Of a DNA stretch of 34,021 bases, positions 1-7,417 are shown piece after piece. How positions within the stretch are numbered: the stretch's first letter is position 1; each line of letters opens with the position of its first letter. The translations under genes were made by a program, and so were the position numbers. This DNA is from an uncultured Aggregatibacter sp. (lineage in GTDB: Bacteria > Pseudomonadota > Gammaproteobacteria > Enterobacterales > Pasteurellaceae), in the NCBI RefSeq assembly GCF_901873365.1, contig NZ_CABFLM010000050.1:1-34021 (forward strand). The letters are read 5' to 3'. The notes under the pieces were generated by a model that did not search any database, was not told where the DNA came from, and saw nothing but the letters and a program-made list of their open reading frames with translations.

Positions 1-110
1 TCGTTAGACGTTAAAATCTATTTTCAGGAAGGAAGAATTGAATGGGATATGCATACAATCAATATAGATTCAATTCTTCCTTCCTGAAAATAGATTTTAA
101 CGTCTAACGA
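1..110. repeat. Perfect 43-bp inverted repeat with 24-nt loop
   Basis: Bases 1-43 are the exact reverse complement of bases 68-110, separated by 24 nt (44-67) that contain the small palindrome TATGCATA. The left arm starts at base 1, so the repeat may continue outside the window. No transposase or recombinase gene is next to it. It could be a real long palindrome, the end of an unseen mobile element, or a fold-back artefact at a contig edge; the sequence alone does not decide. Confidence 0.9.
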
Positions 111-642
111 TGTTTAACGATTCAAAATCTCAAAAATCTCGACGTGATAATGTTACACGGTAATAAGAGTGGTGAAGTTAAATTGTGACTTTGATAATAT
201 ATTATTTAACATAATATACATTATGCGAAATTAGTTATAAGGTGAACGAAAGCTACGGATTAAGAAGATCACAGAGTTATGCACAAGTCACTCTCACTAG
301 TTAAACATGATAAAATCTAGGGTTGATAAGGTATGTAACAAATAGAAAACTAAAGTTATAGACTGATGGATTAATATGTAAATGAATTGCAAAGGGATTA
401 TGGATATGGATTAATATGTTTAAAAATATGCTAAAGCGCATCCAAAATGAATCTGCTATCGTTTTTCTTTTATTGGTATTGATATTTAGAAAATGATGCC
501 ATATATATTGGTAACGCTACGTTAAATCTGAAGTATTTTTAACGATTTCCCTCTCCTATCTTGAGTTTTTAAAAATTAGACAAATAACAATCCATACATA
601 AAACGTGCGGTTTTTTAGGTTCTTATAAAGGCCTATACTTCG
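111..642. other. AT-rich gene-free stretch
   Basis: No convincing coding region or RNA gene is seen on either strand; all frames are rich in stops. Two small features stand out. An AT dyad at 198-218 pairs TATATTAT with ATAATATA around a 5-nt loop. A 14-bp direct repeat, ATGGATTAATATGT, occurs at 366-379 and 406-419 with a 40-bp period. The stretch could be decayed DNA or the flank of something lying upstream of the window. Confidence 0.6.
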
Positions 643-662
643 CAAGTCCCTCAAGGGACTTG
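643..662. repeat. Short perfect hairpin repeat
   Basis: CAAGTCCCT (643-651) pairs perfectly with AGGGACTTG (654-662) across a 2-nt centre. Its architecture (stem of 9, centre of 2) resembles the REP palindromes that start about 50 bp downstream, but the sequence is different, so it would be a second palindrome family. No T-tract follows on the + strand, so it is not an obvious terminator. Confidence 0.6.
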
Positions 663-710
663 TGAAAACTGGTCACCGTGTTTATTTTCATATCACTATT
701 TTAGTGAATC

Positions 711-862
711 GTAGCGTGCAACTTGTTGCACGAAATCATGAATGCCTGAAAGCGTTAAATAACGTTCTGTGCGTATTTGGTCGTGCATCAAGATGCACGC
801 TACGAACGAAATCACGAATTACACATCGAGGTTAATTATTCGTGCAACAAGTTGCACGCTAC
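711..862. repeat. Composite REP-like element with three palindromes
   Basis: Three 22-nt units share a GTAG foot followed by an 18-nt palindrome. Unit 711-732 is on the + strand; units 782-803 and 841-862 are on the - strand (ending in CTAC). Two palindrome versions occur, GTGCAAC/GTTGCAC and GTGCATC/GATGCAC, so the base changes in the arms are compensated. Spacers between units match those of the array at 12514-12871, so both loci carry the same composite element. A GTAG foot beside a hairpin is typical of REP sequences handled by TnpA-REP (RAYT) transposases; no such gene lies in this window, so mobilisation in trans is inference. Confidence 0.8.
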
Positions 863-901
863 CAGGGGTTAGATAATCATCCTATATGTTGAATTTTGGT
901 T

Positions 902-998
902 GCCAGCCTTTTGTTCATTATATAGCGAGGATTTTTTCTGTTCATCGCTTAGCTATTTACGCATAGCGTATGGTTTTTGTAGCTAGACTTTGGCTGGC
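902..998. other. Segment with nested dyads, possible structured RNA
   Basis: Four complementary pairs nest without conflict. GCCAGCC (902-908) with GGCTGGC (992-998) closes the segment. AGCGA (924-928) with TCGCT (945-949) forms one inner arm. TAGCTA (950-955) with TAGCTA (980-985) forms a second arm, which encloses TACGC (958-962) with GCGTA (966-970). The result is a branched fold from a long closing stem. It lies just beyond the sbcB terminator. I recognise no known RNA family, and no promoter or T-tract fixes the strand. Confidence 0.4.
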
Positions 999-1000
999 TA

Positions 1001-1032
1001 TAAAAAAACACACCATTTTCCGTGATGTGTTT
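1001..1032 (-). terminator. Rho-independent terminator of sbcB
   Basis: Read on the - strand, AAACACATCA (1032-1023) pairs with TGGTGTGTTT (1015-1006), including one T-G pair, around a 7-nt loop. The 3' arm runs directly into a T-tract (A-run 1002-1008 on the + strand). It lies about 65 nt past the sbcB stop codon. Confidence 0.75.
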
Positions 1033-1098
1033 TAAATAATTTGTGACGTTGTCTCTTTTCTTCTATTGAAAAAACATTAAAAAATTTAACCGCACTTT

Positions 1099-2523
1099 CT
1101 AACCAATGAGTTTAATTCCATATTCATAAACTTTTTGTAATAAAATCAGTTTATCTTCATTGTTTGCATGTTGTGCAGCTAACTCTTGAAGGCTTTGCTC
1201 AAATTGTAAAATTTCAGAGTCTAGTTTTTTCCGACAATATTTTTGCCATTTAATTTGTTCGGCTCTGTTCAATGTGCGATAAAAATGTCTCGCGCGATAA
1301 TGAAACAACAACTGAGGGATTCTTGGGTCTTGAAAACTCAGATTATGTTCAGCAAGCTTTTCGGGCTCCAAAGTGCGTAAAATCGCCATATTGTTTTTAT
1401 CTGCATCACTAAAAAAGCCATTATAAAGTTCAGTTTCAACATTATCAGATGCTTCAAACTCGCGATCTTGCTGAAAAATATCCATGACTTTTTGACGAAC
1501 ATCCTTAGATGCCAACAAACGCTGTTGATTTTTCTCGCATAACGCTCGATTAATCCCTAAACGTTCGGCATTTTGAGGCAATAAGGTTTTCTCCGGTGCC
1601 ACAATAGGACATTTATTAATATGAATGAGCTTTAACGGAACAGGAAGCACACCGGCCTCTAATAAGGTTTCTTTCTTCGTATAAAGATTTTCACGCAACT
1701 CCTCTGCCGATTTTGTTAATAAATCATCAATATTTGCCGTTAAATCACACACTATGACCGCATTTTTATTTGTTGGGTGCCATGCTAAAGGCGCAATTAA
1801 TGTCGTATTTCCACGATAATTGCCTAACATCCCCGACACATGCACTAACGGCGTCATTTCTGCGGTATTAATGAGCTTTTCAATCTCTTTTTTTCCACGA
1901 TTTTCAAAGAAATAGTGAAATAACTTTGGCTGTTTTTGCTTAATTAATTTTGCCATTTCGATAGTAGCATATACATCAGACATGGCATCATGCGCATTGG
2001 TATGCTCTACTCCATTGGCTTTTGTCAAATTTTCTAAACGAAAACTCGGCATACCTTCATCATCTAAAGGCCATTCAATGCCATCAGGACGCAAGGCATA
2101 ACACGCACGCACTAAATCCAATAAATCCCAACGGGAATTACCGTTTTTCCAGCTATATTCATAAGGATCAATAAAATTACGATAAAAGGTATAGCGCGTC
2201 ATCTCGTCGTCATAACGGATATTATTGAATCCCATGACACAGGTATTTGGTTGGCTGAATTCCTGTAAAATCCGCGCGGCAAAATCCGGTTCCGGCAGGC
2301 CTTTTTCATTACACTCCTGCGGTGTAATGCCTGTCACTAACACCGCTTCCGGTGAGGGCAAATAATCGTTAGTTTGCTTGCAATACAACACAACGGGCTC
2401 GCCGATAATATTAAAATCCGCATCTGTACGAATGCCGCCAAATTGTGCCGGGCGATCGGTTGCCGGATTGACACCAAAACTTTCATAGTCATAAATGAAA
2501 AAGCTGAAATCGTTTTTTGCCAT
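1099..2523 (-). CDS. sbcB: Exonuclease I
   Basis: Processive 3'-to-5' exonuclease on single-stranded DNA, acting in the cytoplasm in mismatch repair and recombination. The 474-residue product matches the length of E. coli ExoI (475). The DEDDh catalytic set is visible: D12 and E14 in the YDYESFG segment, D105/D106 in RYDDE, and H178 with D183 in AHDAMSDVY. The conserved stretch around NSRWDLLD (about 129-136) and a long C-terminal helical region follow. A TTG 12 nt further upstream (2535) keeps the frame open, but the family starts at the ATG at 2523, so I use that. The gene lies 14 nt downstream of the DMT transporter gene and is probably co-transcribed with it. A terminator at 1001-1032 and an uptake word at 1089-1097 follow the stop codon. 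Confidence 0.97.
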   Translation of the reverse strand: MAKNDFSFFIYDYESFGVNPATDRPAQFGGIRTDADFNIIGEPVVLYCKQTNDYLPSPEAVLVTGITPQECNEKGLPEPDFAARILQEFSQPNTCVMGFNNIRYDDEMTRYTFYRNFIDPYEYSWKNGNSRWDLLDLVRACYALRPDGIEWPLDDEGMPSFRLENLTKANGVEHTNAHDAMSDVYATIEMAKLIKQKQPKLFHYFFENRGKKEIEKLINTAEMTPLVHVSGMLGNYRGNTTLIAPLAWHPTNKNAVIVCDLTANIDDLLTKSAEELRENLYTKKETLLEAGVLPVPLKLIHINKCPIVAPEKTLLPQNAERLGINRALCEKNQQRLLASKDVRQKVMDIFQQDREFEASDNVETELYNGFFSDADKNNMAILRTLEPEKLAEHNLSFQDPRIPQLLFHYRARHFYRTLNRAEQIKWQKYCRKKLDSEILQFEQSLQELAAQHANNEDKLILLQKVYEYGIKLIG

Positions 2524-2537
2524 TATTTTTCTCAAAT

Positions 2538-3491
2538 TTAAGCCAAGATTTTATCGAGATAATACAAACAGAAAATTGCACACAAGCTGAATACAATGCC
2601 TAACCAGTTAATTTTACTGATTTTTTCTTTAAAAATTAATGCGCCGGTAATCGTACCTAAACAAATCACCCCAATGTTCATGCTGGCAAAAACTAATGTC
2701 GGATTCGAGCCAAAACTCTGGTGAGCTTTAATATAAAACAGAATATTGAAGAAATTCAGTACCCCTAAAATAATGCCGCCCACAAAACTTGCGACATTCC
2801 ATTGAGTACGTTTGAATAACAAGTAAATAAACATAATGCAGGCAGCCAAGGAAAACGCAATGAATAACGTCGTTGGGAATGCTCCCCCGCTTTTTGCGAC
2901 TTGTTTAAACAAAATATCGATGATTCCATAGCCAAACCATACACCGACTAAGCCCAAAACACCTCGAAAATTATTCGTAAGCTCACTTGTTCGCTTACTC
3001 ACCCCTTCGGGGCCGTTGGTATAACCAACGTTCAAAAAACGTTGTTTTTTGTCGACCGCACTTTGTTGATTCGGTTTGCTTAAAAGGCAAAACAACCCGA
3101 CAAATGCCAACACAATACCAACGACTTTTGATTGACTTAGGGTTTCGTGGAAAATTAAAAACGCAGCGAGAATGGGTAAAAATAAAGATAAGCGTTGTGC
3201 CGCATCAGAACGTACAATACCGGCGAATTCTACGGCTTTGGACATAATAATAAACACACTTGGCAATAGAATACCTAATGCTAGGAAAATCGGCGTATTT
3301 TCGCTTTGTGCGATAAAGTCAGTAAACTCAAGTCCTTTGAAATCCGGTTTTAATAAAAACCAACTCAGTGACAACGCCACAATATAATTAAAGGCAATGG
3401 CTTGTTGAATCTCGATATGACGTTTGCGCGCGACTTTTAGTAAGACAGACACCGCCACGCTGCAAAGAACAGCAATAATAAGGTTAAACAT
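2538..3491 (-). CDS. DMT-family (EamA) membrane transporter
   Basis: Inner-membrane transporter of the drug/metabolite superfamily; the substrate cannot be told from sequence. The 317 residues give about ten hydrophobic segments in two EamA-like halves, roughly residues 1-138 and 177-315. The linker between the halves (about 146-176) is unusual. It is hydrophilic and encoded by a run of short palindromes followed by an uptake word (2965-3063), which looks like an in-frame insertion. The reading frame is intact, and the second half retains full hydrophobic segments, so the protein is probably functional with an enlarged cytoplasmic loop. The start at 3491 has the good ribosome site AGGA 6 nt upstream. 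The gene is followed within 14 nt by sbcB and is divergent from lrgA. Confidence 0.85.
   Translation of the reverse strand: MFNLIIAVLCSVAVSVLLKVARKRHIEIQQAIAFNYIVALSLSWFLLKPDFKGLEFTDFIAQSENTPIFLALGILLPSVFIIMSKAVEFAGIVRSDAAQRLSLFLPILAAFLIFHETLSQSKVVGIVLAFVGLFCLLSKPNQQSAVDKKQRFLNVGYTNGPEGVSKRTSELTNNFRGVLGLVGVWFGYGIIDILFKQVAKSGGAFPTTLFIAFSLAACIMFIYLLFKRTQWNVASFVGGIILGVLNFFNILFYIKAHQSFGSNPTLVFASMNIGVICLGTITGALIFKEKISKINWLGIVFSLCAIFCLYYLDKILA
2965..3063. repeat. Palindrome cluster inserted in-frame in transporter gene
   Basis: Five short palindromes lie head to tail: CGAA/TTCG (2965-2977), GTAAGC/GCTTAC (2977-2998), CCCC/GGGG with a 3-nt loop (3002-3012), CGTTGGT/ACCAACG with a 3-nt loop (3014-3030), and CAAAAAAC/GTTTTTTG with a 3-nt loop (3033-3051). 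The DNA-uptake word follows at 3055-3063. All of it is translated as the linker between the two transporter halves. Such dense palindromes are not expected from protein coding alone. Insertion of a small palindromic element into a tolerant loop is my inference. Confidence 0.7.
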
Positions 3492-3540
3492 TTTTTATCC
3501 TAAATTTTACGATATAAAACAGGTGGGTGAAGTTTGCCAA

Positions 3541-3670
3541 TTATCGTTATAGTGAGGCAATTTATCAACGATAAAATGAGGCTTTGAGGATCCTATCTAA
3601 CAAACGCAGAAAATTTGTCATAAAAAATTCCCCCGAAGTACTAACCTAAGTACTAAAATAGGCGTAGAAT
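3541..3670. promoter_or_regulatory. Divergent intergenic control region before lrgA
   Basis: Between the transporter gene (-) and lrgA (+) there is a dyad TTATCGTT (3541-3548) / AACGATAA (3567-3574). Further on, a direct repeat AAGTACTA occurs at 3636-3643 and 3648-3655, exactly 12 bp apart. A -10-like TAGAAT follows at 3665-3670. The direct repeat would overlap the -35 position of that promoter, as expected for an operator, but no regulator is known to me for it. Confidence 0.35.
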
Positions 3671-3717
3671 GACCTTACATCTTTATTTTAAAGTTTAAAA
3701 AAAAGTTGAGTTTGTTT

Positions 3718-4128
3718 ATGTATCGGAAAGCGTTTGAATTAGCAAGATCGTTGCTCATTCTTTATCTTATGCTCTATCTTGGCGGTTTAGTCGCCCATTA
3801 CGTACCTATTGGTATTCCATCGAGTATTTGGGGATTATTGCTGCTGTTTACCTGTTTGGTGTTACGTATCGTCAAAGTGGAATGGGTGATGTTTTCCTCC
3901 CGTCTTTTAATTCGTTATATGGCGTTATTATTTGTGCCGGTCAGTGTGGGAATCGTCAAATATTCCGGTTTGCTCATGGATCAAATGAAAGAATTATTAG
4001 TGCCGAATATAGTCAGTACTTGCGTGACCTTGGTTGTGATCGGTTTACTGTCCGACTATCTGTTTTCCCTCAAATCCTTTACACACCTCAAACATAAAAT
4101 CATGAAAAAACGGGCGAAGGAGGAATGA
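3718..4128 (+). CDS. lrgA: CidA/LrgA family membrane protein (YohJ-like)
   Basis: Small inner-membrane protein of the CidA/LrgA (UPF0299) family, which in some bacteria is holin- or antiholin-like and modulates murein hydrolase export or metabolite passage; its role in Pasteurellaceae is not established. The 136 residues show four hydrophobic segments and the family-typical stretches IPSSIWGLLLLF and ALLFVPVSVGI, then a basic C-terminus. I choose ATG 3718 rather than a TTG at 3706: the ATG has GAG 7 nt upstream and gives the usual family N-terminus. The stop overlaps the lrgB start (ATGA), so the two are translationally coupled. Confidence 0.88.
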   Translation: MYRKAFELARSLLILYLMLYLGGLVAHYVPIGIPSSIWGLLLLFTCLVLRIVKVEWVMFSSRLLIRYMALLFVPVSVGIVKYSGLLMDQMKELLVPNIVSTCVTLVVIGLLSDYLFSLKSFTHLKHKIMKKRAKEE

Positions 4129-4820
4129 TGTCTTATCTTGTTTATGCTTATACATTATTGACAATTCTTGCTTTTGTTTTGGCGGTGAAAATCAATCAAC
4201 GTTGGAAATCGGTGGTATTAAATAGCTTTGTGTTAACCGTGCTAATGTTAGTGGCTGTCTTGCTGGCATTTCATCTGCCTTATGACACCTATATGGCCGG
4301 CAATGCGCCGCTCAGTAATTTATTGGGCGTGAGTATTGTTGCGTTGGCGGTGCCGTTATATGAACAAATTCGTCAAATTGGTCGTCATTGGCAAATTATT
4401 TTGATTACCACCGTGTCTGCTTCCCTTTTATCTATGATTAGCGGCGCCGTATTGGCATTACTTCTGGGGGCGAAACCGGATATTGTGGCGACTATTTTAC
4501 CGAAATCTATTACTACACCGATTGCCATGGCAGTCTCTGAAAATTTGGGCGGGATTCCTTCTGTAGCAGCTGTTGGGGTCGTCGTTGCCGGTTTGCAAGG
4601 CTCCATTTTCGGCTATTTACTCTTAAAAAAAATCGGCTTAAAAAATCAAGAAGCGATCGGCTTATCCGTTGGGGCGATTTCTCATGCGCTAGGCACGGTC
4701 AGTTGCATGGAAAATAATGCAAAAGCAGGGAGTTACAGTTCCATTTCTTTAGTATTGTGCGGTATCATTAGCTCAATTTTGGCACCTTTTGTCTTCAAAT
4801 TGATCTACGCATTGGTATAG
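4125..4820 (+). CDS. lrgB: LrgB family membrane protein (YohK-like)
   Basis: Partner of the LrgA-like protein, family LrgB/CidB/YohK. It is about 231 residues with six or more hydrophobic segments and the conserved block ILPKSITTPIAMAV in the middle (about residues 125-138), as well as SHALGT further on. Two adjacent ATGs occur, at 4125 and 4128. The strong ribosome site AAGGAGG (4117-4123) is better spaced for the second. The start overlaps the lrgA stop. The dGTPase-family gene begins 1 nt after this stop, so the three genes form one operon. Proposed family roles are control of autolysis or small-molecule export across the inner membrane; neither can be proved here. Confidence 0.9.
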   Translation: MMSYLVYAYTLLTILAFVLAVKINQRWKSVVLNSFVLTVLMLVAVLLAFHLPYDTYMAGNAPLSNLLGVSIVALAVPLYEQIRQIGRHWQIILITTVSASLLSMISGAVLALLLGAKPDIVATILPKSITTPIAMAVSENLGGIPSVAAVGVVVAGLQGSIFGYLLLKKIGLKNQEAIGLSVGAISHALGTVSCMENNAKAGSYSSISLVLCGIISSILAPFVFKLIYALV

Positions 4821-4821
4821 C

Positions 4822-6174
4822 ATGAAAAATCAAATTAATTCCCGTTGGCAGCAACGTTTTATTGACGATAAACCACGGGAAAAAGACCACCGTCCGCCGT
4901 TTCGTCGTGATCGCGGACGTATTCTCCATTCCGCCGCTTTTCGTTGTTTACAGGCAAAAACACAAATTCATGCGGTGGGCGAAAATGATTTCTACCGCAC
5001 TCGCTTAACCCATTCTTTGGAAGTGGCACAAATCGGCAGCAGCCTTGTGGCGCAACTCAAATTTGCTGAAGCCTTTGCTACCTTGGCACAACAACTGTCT
5101 CAGGATAAAAGCGAGTTGCAAAAGCAACTTAGCCCTTTGTTGCCCACCAATGATTTAATCGAAAGTTTGTGTTTTGCGCACGACATCGGCCATCCGCCTT
5201 TTGGGCATGGTGGTGAGGTCGCACTCAATTATATGATGCGCAATAATGGCGGTTTTGAGGGAAATGCACAGACTTTTCGCTTGCTCACCAAGCTTGAACC
5301 TTACACGCCCAATGCGGGGATGAATTTAACCCGTCGTACCCTTCTTGGTATTGTGAAATACCCGACCATTTTGGATGTCTCTTCTGCGCAATATGATCAA
5401 TTCGCTGAAAGCCAACACAGTGATCCTCGTTATGTCAAAATCGCTGACTGGCGACCGGGGAAAGGATTATTCCGTGACGATCTTGACATGTTTAACTGGT
5501 TGCTCGAACCGCTTTCTGACAGTGATCGTGCGTTATTCGGTTCACTCCAAAAAGTGCGGTCAAATCCGCAAGAGATTTTAAAGACCCGTTTCAAATCCCT
5601 CGACTGTAGCATTATGGAGCTGGCGGATGACATCGCTTATGGTGTGCATGATTTAGAAGATGCCATTGTGGTAGGCGTCGTCAATGTGCAGCAATGGCAA
5701 GAGGCCTTGAATGCATTGAAAGACTGTCAATCAGATTGGATGCGACAACATATTGAAGATATCAGTACAAAATTGTTTTCCGATCAACATTACTTACGCA
5801 AAAACGCTATCGGTGCATTAGTGAATTATTTCATCACCAATGTGCGTTGGAAAATTCAGCCTGAATTTGGCGATCCGTTGTTGCGTTATAACGCCGAATT
5901 ACCGTCGGAAGTGGTGGGCGTATTAAAAGTATTCAAAAATTTTGTCCAGAAATACGTGATCAATAATGTGGAAACGCAACGCGTAGAATACAAAGGTCAG
6001 CGTATTTTGACGGAACTGTTTCAAATTTTTGATTCGGATCCGCAACGATTACTCCCAACCAACACCGCCAACCGCTGGCGAAATGCAGAAGAAAACGGTA
6101 AAAAACGCGTGATTTGCGACTACATTGCCGGCATGTCAGATGCGTATGCGTTGAAAGTGTATCACCAGCTTTAA
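4822..6174 (+). CDS. dgt: dGTP triphosphohydrolase family protein
   Basis: Member of the dGTPase branch of the HD phosphohydrolase superfamily, which converts dNTPs to deoxynucleoside and tripolyphosphate and so tunes nucleotide pools. The 450 residues carry the HD metal-binding set: H64 in RTRLTHSLEV, H120-D121 in FAHDIGHPPFGHGGE, and a later Asp in the MELADDIAYGVHDLED segment. It is shorter than E. coli Dgt (505 aa) and fits the second, Dgt-like subfamily, whose true substrate is often untested. It follows lrgB after a single base with no clear ribosome site of its own, which suggests translational coupling. An uptake word lies at 5552-5560. Some dGTPase homologues defend against phage; that role here would be speculation. 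Confidence 0.9.
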   Translation: MKNQINSRWQQRFIDDKPREKDHRPPFRRDRGRILHSAAFRCLQAKTQIHAVGENDFYRTRLTHSLEVAQIGSSLVAQLKFAEAFATLAQQLSQDKSELQKQLSPLLPTNDLIESLCFAHDIGHPPFGHGGEVALNYMMRNNGGFEGNAQTFRLLTKLEPYTPNAGMNLTRRTLLGIVKYPTILDVSSAQYDQFAESQHSDPRYVKIADWRPGKGLFRDDLDMFNWLLEPLSDSDRALFGSLQKVRSNPQEILKTRFKSLDCSIMELADDIAYGVHDLEDAIVVGVVNVQQWQEALNALKDCQSDWMRQHIEDISTKLFSDQHYLRKNAIGALVNYFITNVRWKIQPEFGDPLLRYNAELPSEVVGVLKVFKNFVQKYVINNVETQRVEYKGQRILTELFQIFDSDPQRLLPTNTANRWRNAEENGKKRVICDYIAGMSDAYALKVYHQL

Positions 6175-6261
6175 GCTCTTTTTCGGGCGTGTATGACATG
6201 AGATTATCCGCGCCCTTCTCCCCTCGCCTCATTCCTCTTTCTGTCTTTTTTGAAAAAAATA

Positions 6262-6290
6262 TGTAAGTAATTTGTAGTCGCACCGTCTAA
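6262..6290 (+). promoter_or_regulatory. Candidate ECF-sigma promoter of msrAB operon
   Basis: TGTAAG (6262-6267) and CGTCTAA (6284-6290) are spaced by 16 nt, about 55 nt before the msrAB start codon. CGTC-type -10 boxes are usual for ECF sigma factors and unlike sigma-70 boxes. In Neisseria, msrAB is known to depend on an ECF sigma factor. Assignment here rests on sequence resemblance only. Confidence 0.4.
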
Positions 6291-6343
6291 CATAAATGAA
6301 AGGGTACCATTTTCATTATTTCATCTGTAATAAAGGAATTATT

Positions 6344-7414
6344 ATGAAAAAATCAAAATTAGTCCTGATATTGACCGCACTTTTATCCTGTGCAGCAATC
6401 CCGACAAGTGTTATGGCAGAAAATCACGTTCAACCAACCATGGAGAAAAGCAATATGTCTGAAGCAACAAAAGATCTTCACGAGATTTATTTAGCCGGTG
6501 GCTGTTTTTGGGGCATTGAAGCTTATATGGAACGTATTTACGGTGTAGAAGATGCCGTGTCCGGCTATGCTAACGGCAAAGGCGACAAAACCAGTTATCA
6601 AATGATCGGTATTACGGATCACGCAGAAACGGTAAAAGTGACCTATGATCGCAATAAAATTTCGTTAGATAAATTACTGAAATATTATTTTCAGGTTATT
6701 GATCCGACCAGTGTCAACAAACAAGGTAATGACCGCGGCAGACAATATCGCACCGGTATTTATTATCAAGACGTCGCGGATAAAGCTGTGATTGAAAAAG
6801 AACTTGCCACACTGCAAGAAAAATACAAAAACAAAATTCAAATTGAAGTGGAACCGTTACGCAATTACGTGTTAGCGGAAGACTATCATCAGGATTATTT
6901 AAAGAAAAACCCAAACGGCTATTGCCACATCGATTTGGAACAAGCCAATAACGTCATTATTGACGAAAAAGACTATCCCAAACCAAGCGATGCGGAGCTC
7001 AAAGCAAAATTAACCCCGCTGCAATATAGCGTAACGCAAAACAAAAATACCGAACATTCTTTCAGCAATGAGTATTGGGATAACTTCAAACCGGGCATCT
7101 ATGTGGATGTCACTACCGGCGAACCGTTGTTCTCCTCTAAGGATAAATTTGAGTCCGGTTGCGGTTGGCCGAGTTTCACCAAACCGATTGCCAAAGAGGT
7201 GGTAACTTATCAAGACGATCACAGCTTTAATATGCTCAGAACGGAAGTCATCAGCCGTAGCGGAAAAGCCCATTTAGGTCATGTGTTTGATGATGGCCCG
7301 AAAGATAAAGGCGGTTTACGCTATTGCATTAACAGCGCTTCCATCAAATTTATTCCATTGGAAGACATGGCAAAGGAAAACTATGGCTACCTGATTAATG
7401 CGGTGAAGGAGTAA
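6344..7414 (+). CDS. msrAB: Bifunctional periplasmic methionine sulfoxide reductase MsrA/MsrB
   Basis: Repairs oxidised methionine in exported proteins; MsrA reduces the S-sulfoxide and MsrB the R-sulfoxide. The 356-residue protein starts with a signal peptide (1-25, cleavage likely after VMA). The MsrA domain follows (about 46-200), with catalytic C54 in GGCFWG. The MsrB domain (about 210-350) has C273 in SGCGWPSF and catalytic C328 in RYCINS. The MsrB domain lacks the two zinc CxxC pairs of many MsrB proteins, as in Neisseria PilB. Unlike PilB, no thioredoxin domain is fused; that function sits in a separate gene at 8085. I choose ATG 6344, with AGGA upstream and a signal peptide, over an upstream in-frame ATG at 6296. 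It is the first gene of an operon with ccdA and the thioredoxin-like gene. Confidence 0.96.
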   Translation: MKKSKLVLILTALLSCAAIPTSVMAENHVQPTMEKSNMSEATKDLHEIYLAGGCFWGIEAYMERIYGVEDAVSGYANGKGDKTSYQMIGITDHAETVKVTYDRNKISLDKLLKYYFQVIDPTSVNKQGNDRGRQYRTGIYYQDVADKAVIEKELATLQEKYKNKIQIEVEPLRNYVLAEDYHQDYLKKNPNGYCHIDLEQANNVIIDEKDYPKPSDAELKAKLTPLQYSVTQNKNTEHSFSNEYWDNFKPGIYVDVTTGEPLFSSKDKFESGCGWPSFTKPIAKEVVTYQDDHSFNMLRTEVISRSGKAHLGHVFDDGPKDKGGLRYCINSASIKFIPLEDMAKENYGYLINAVKE

Positions 7415-7417
7415 AAG

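Noticed and set aside
1..110. Inverted repeat as the two ends of a complete insertion sequence
   Set aside because: Only 24 nt lie between the arms, far too little for a transposase.
2987..3387. Short + strand frames across the transporter gene
   Set aside because: Antisense to a clear membrane protein gene; no family resemblance.
6175..6283. Frame on the - strand between dgt and msrAB (5960-6283)
   Set aside because: Mostly antisense to dgt, no family features, and it would run across the msrAB promoter.
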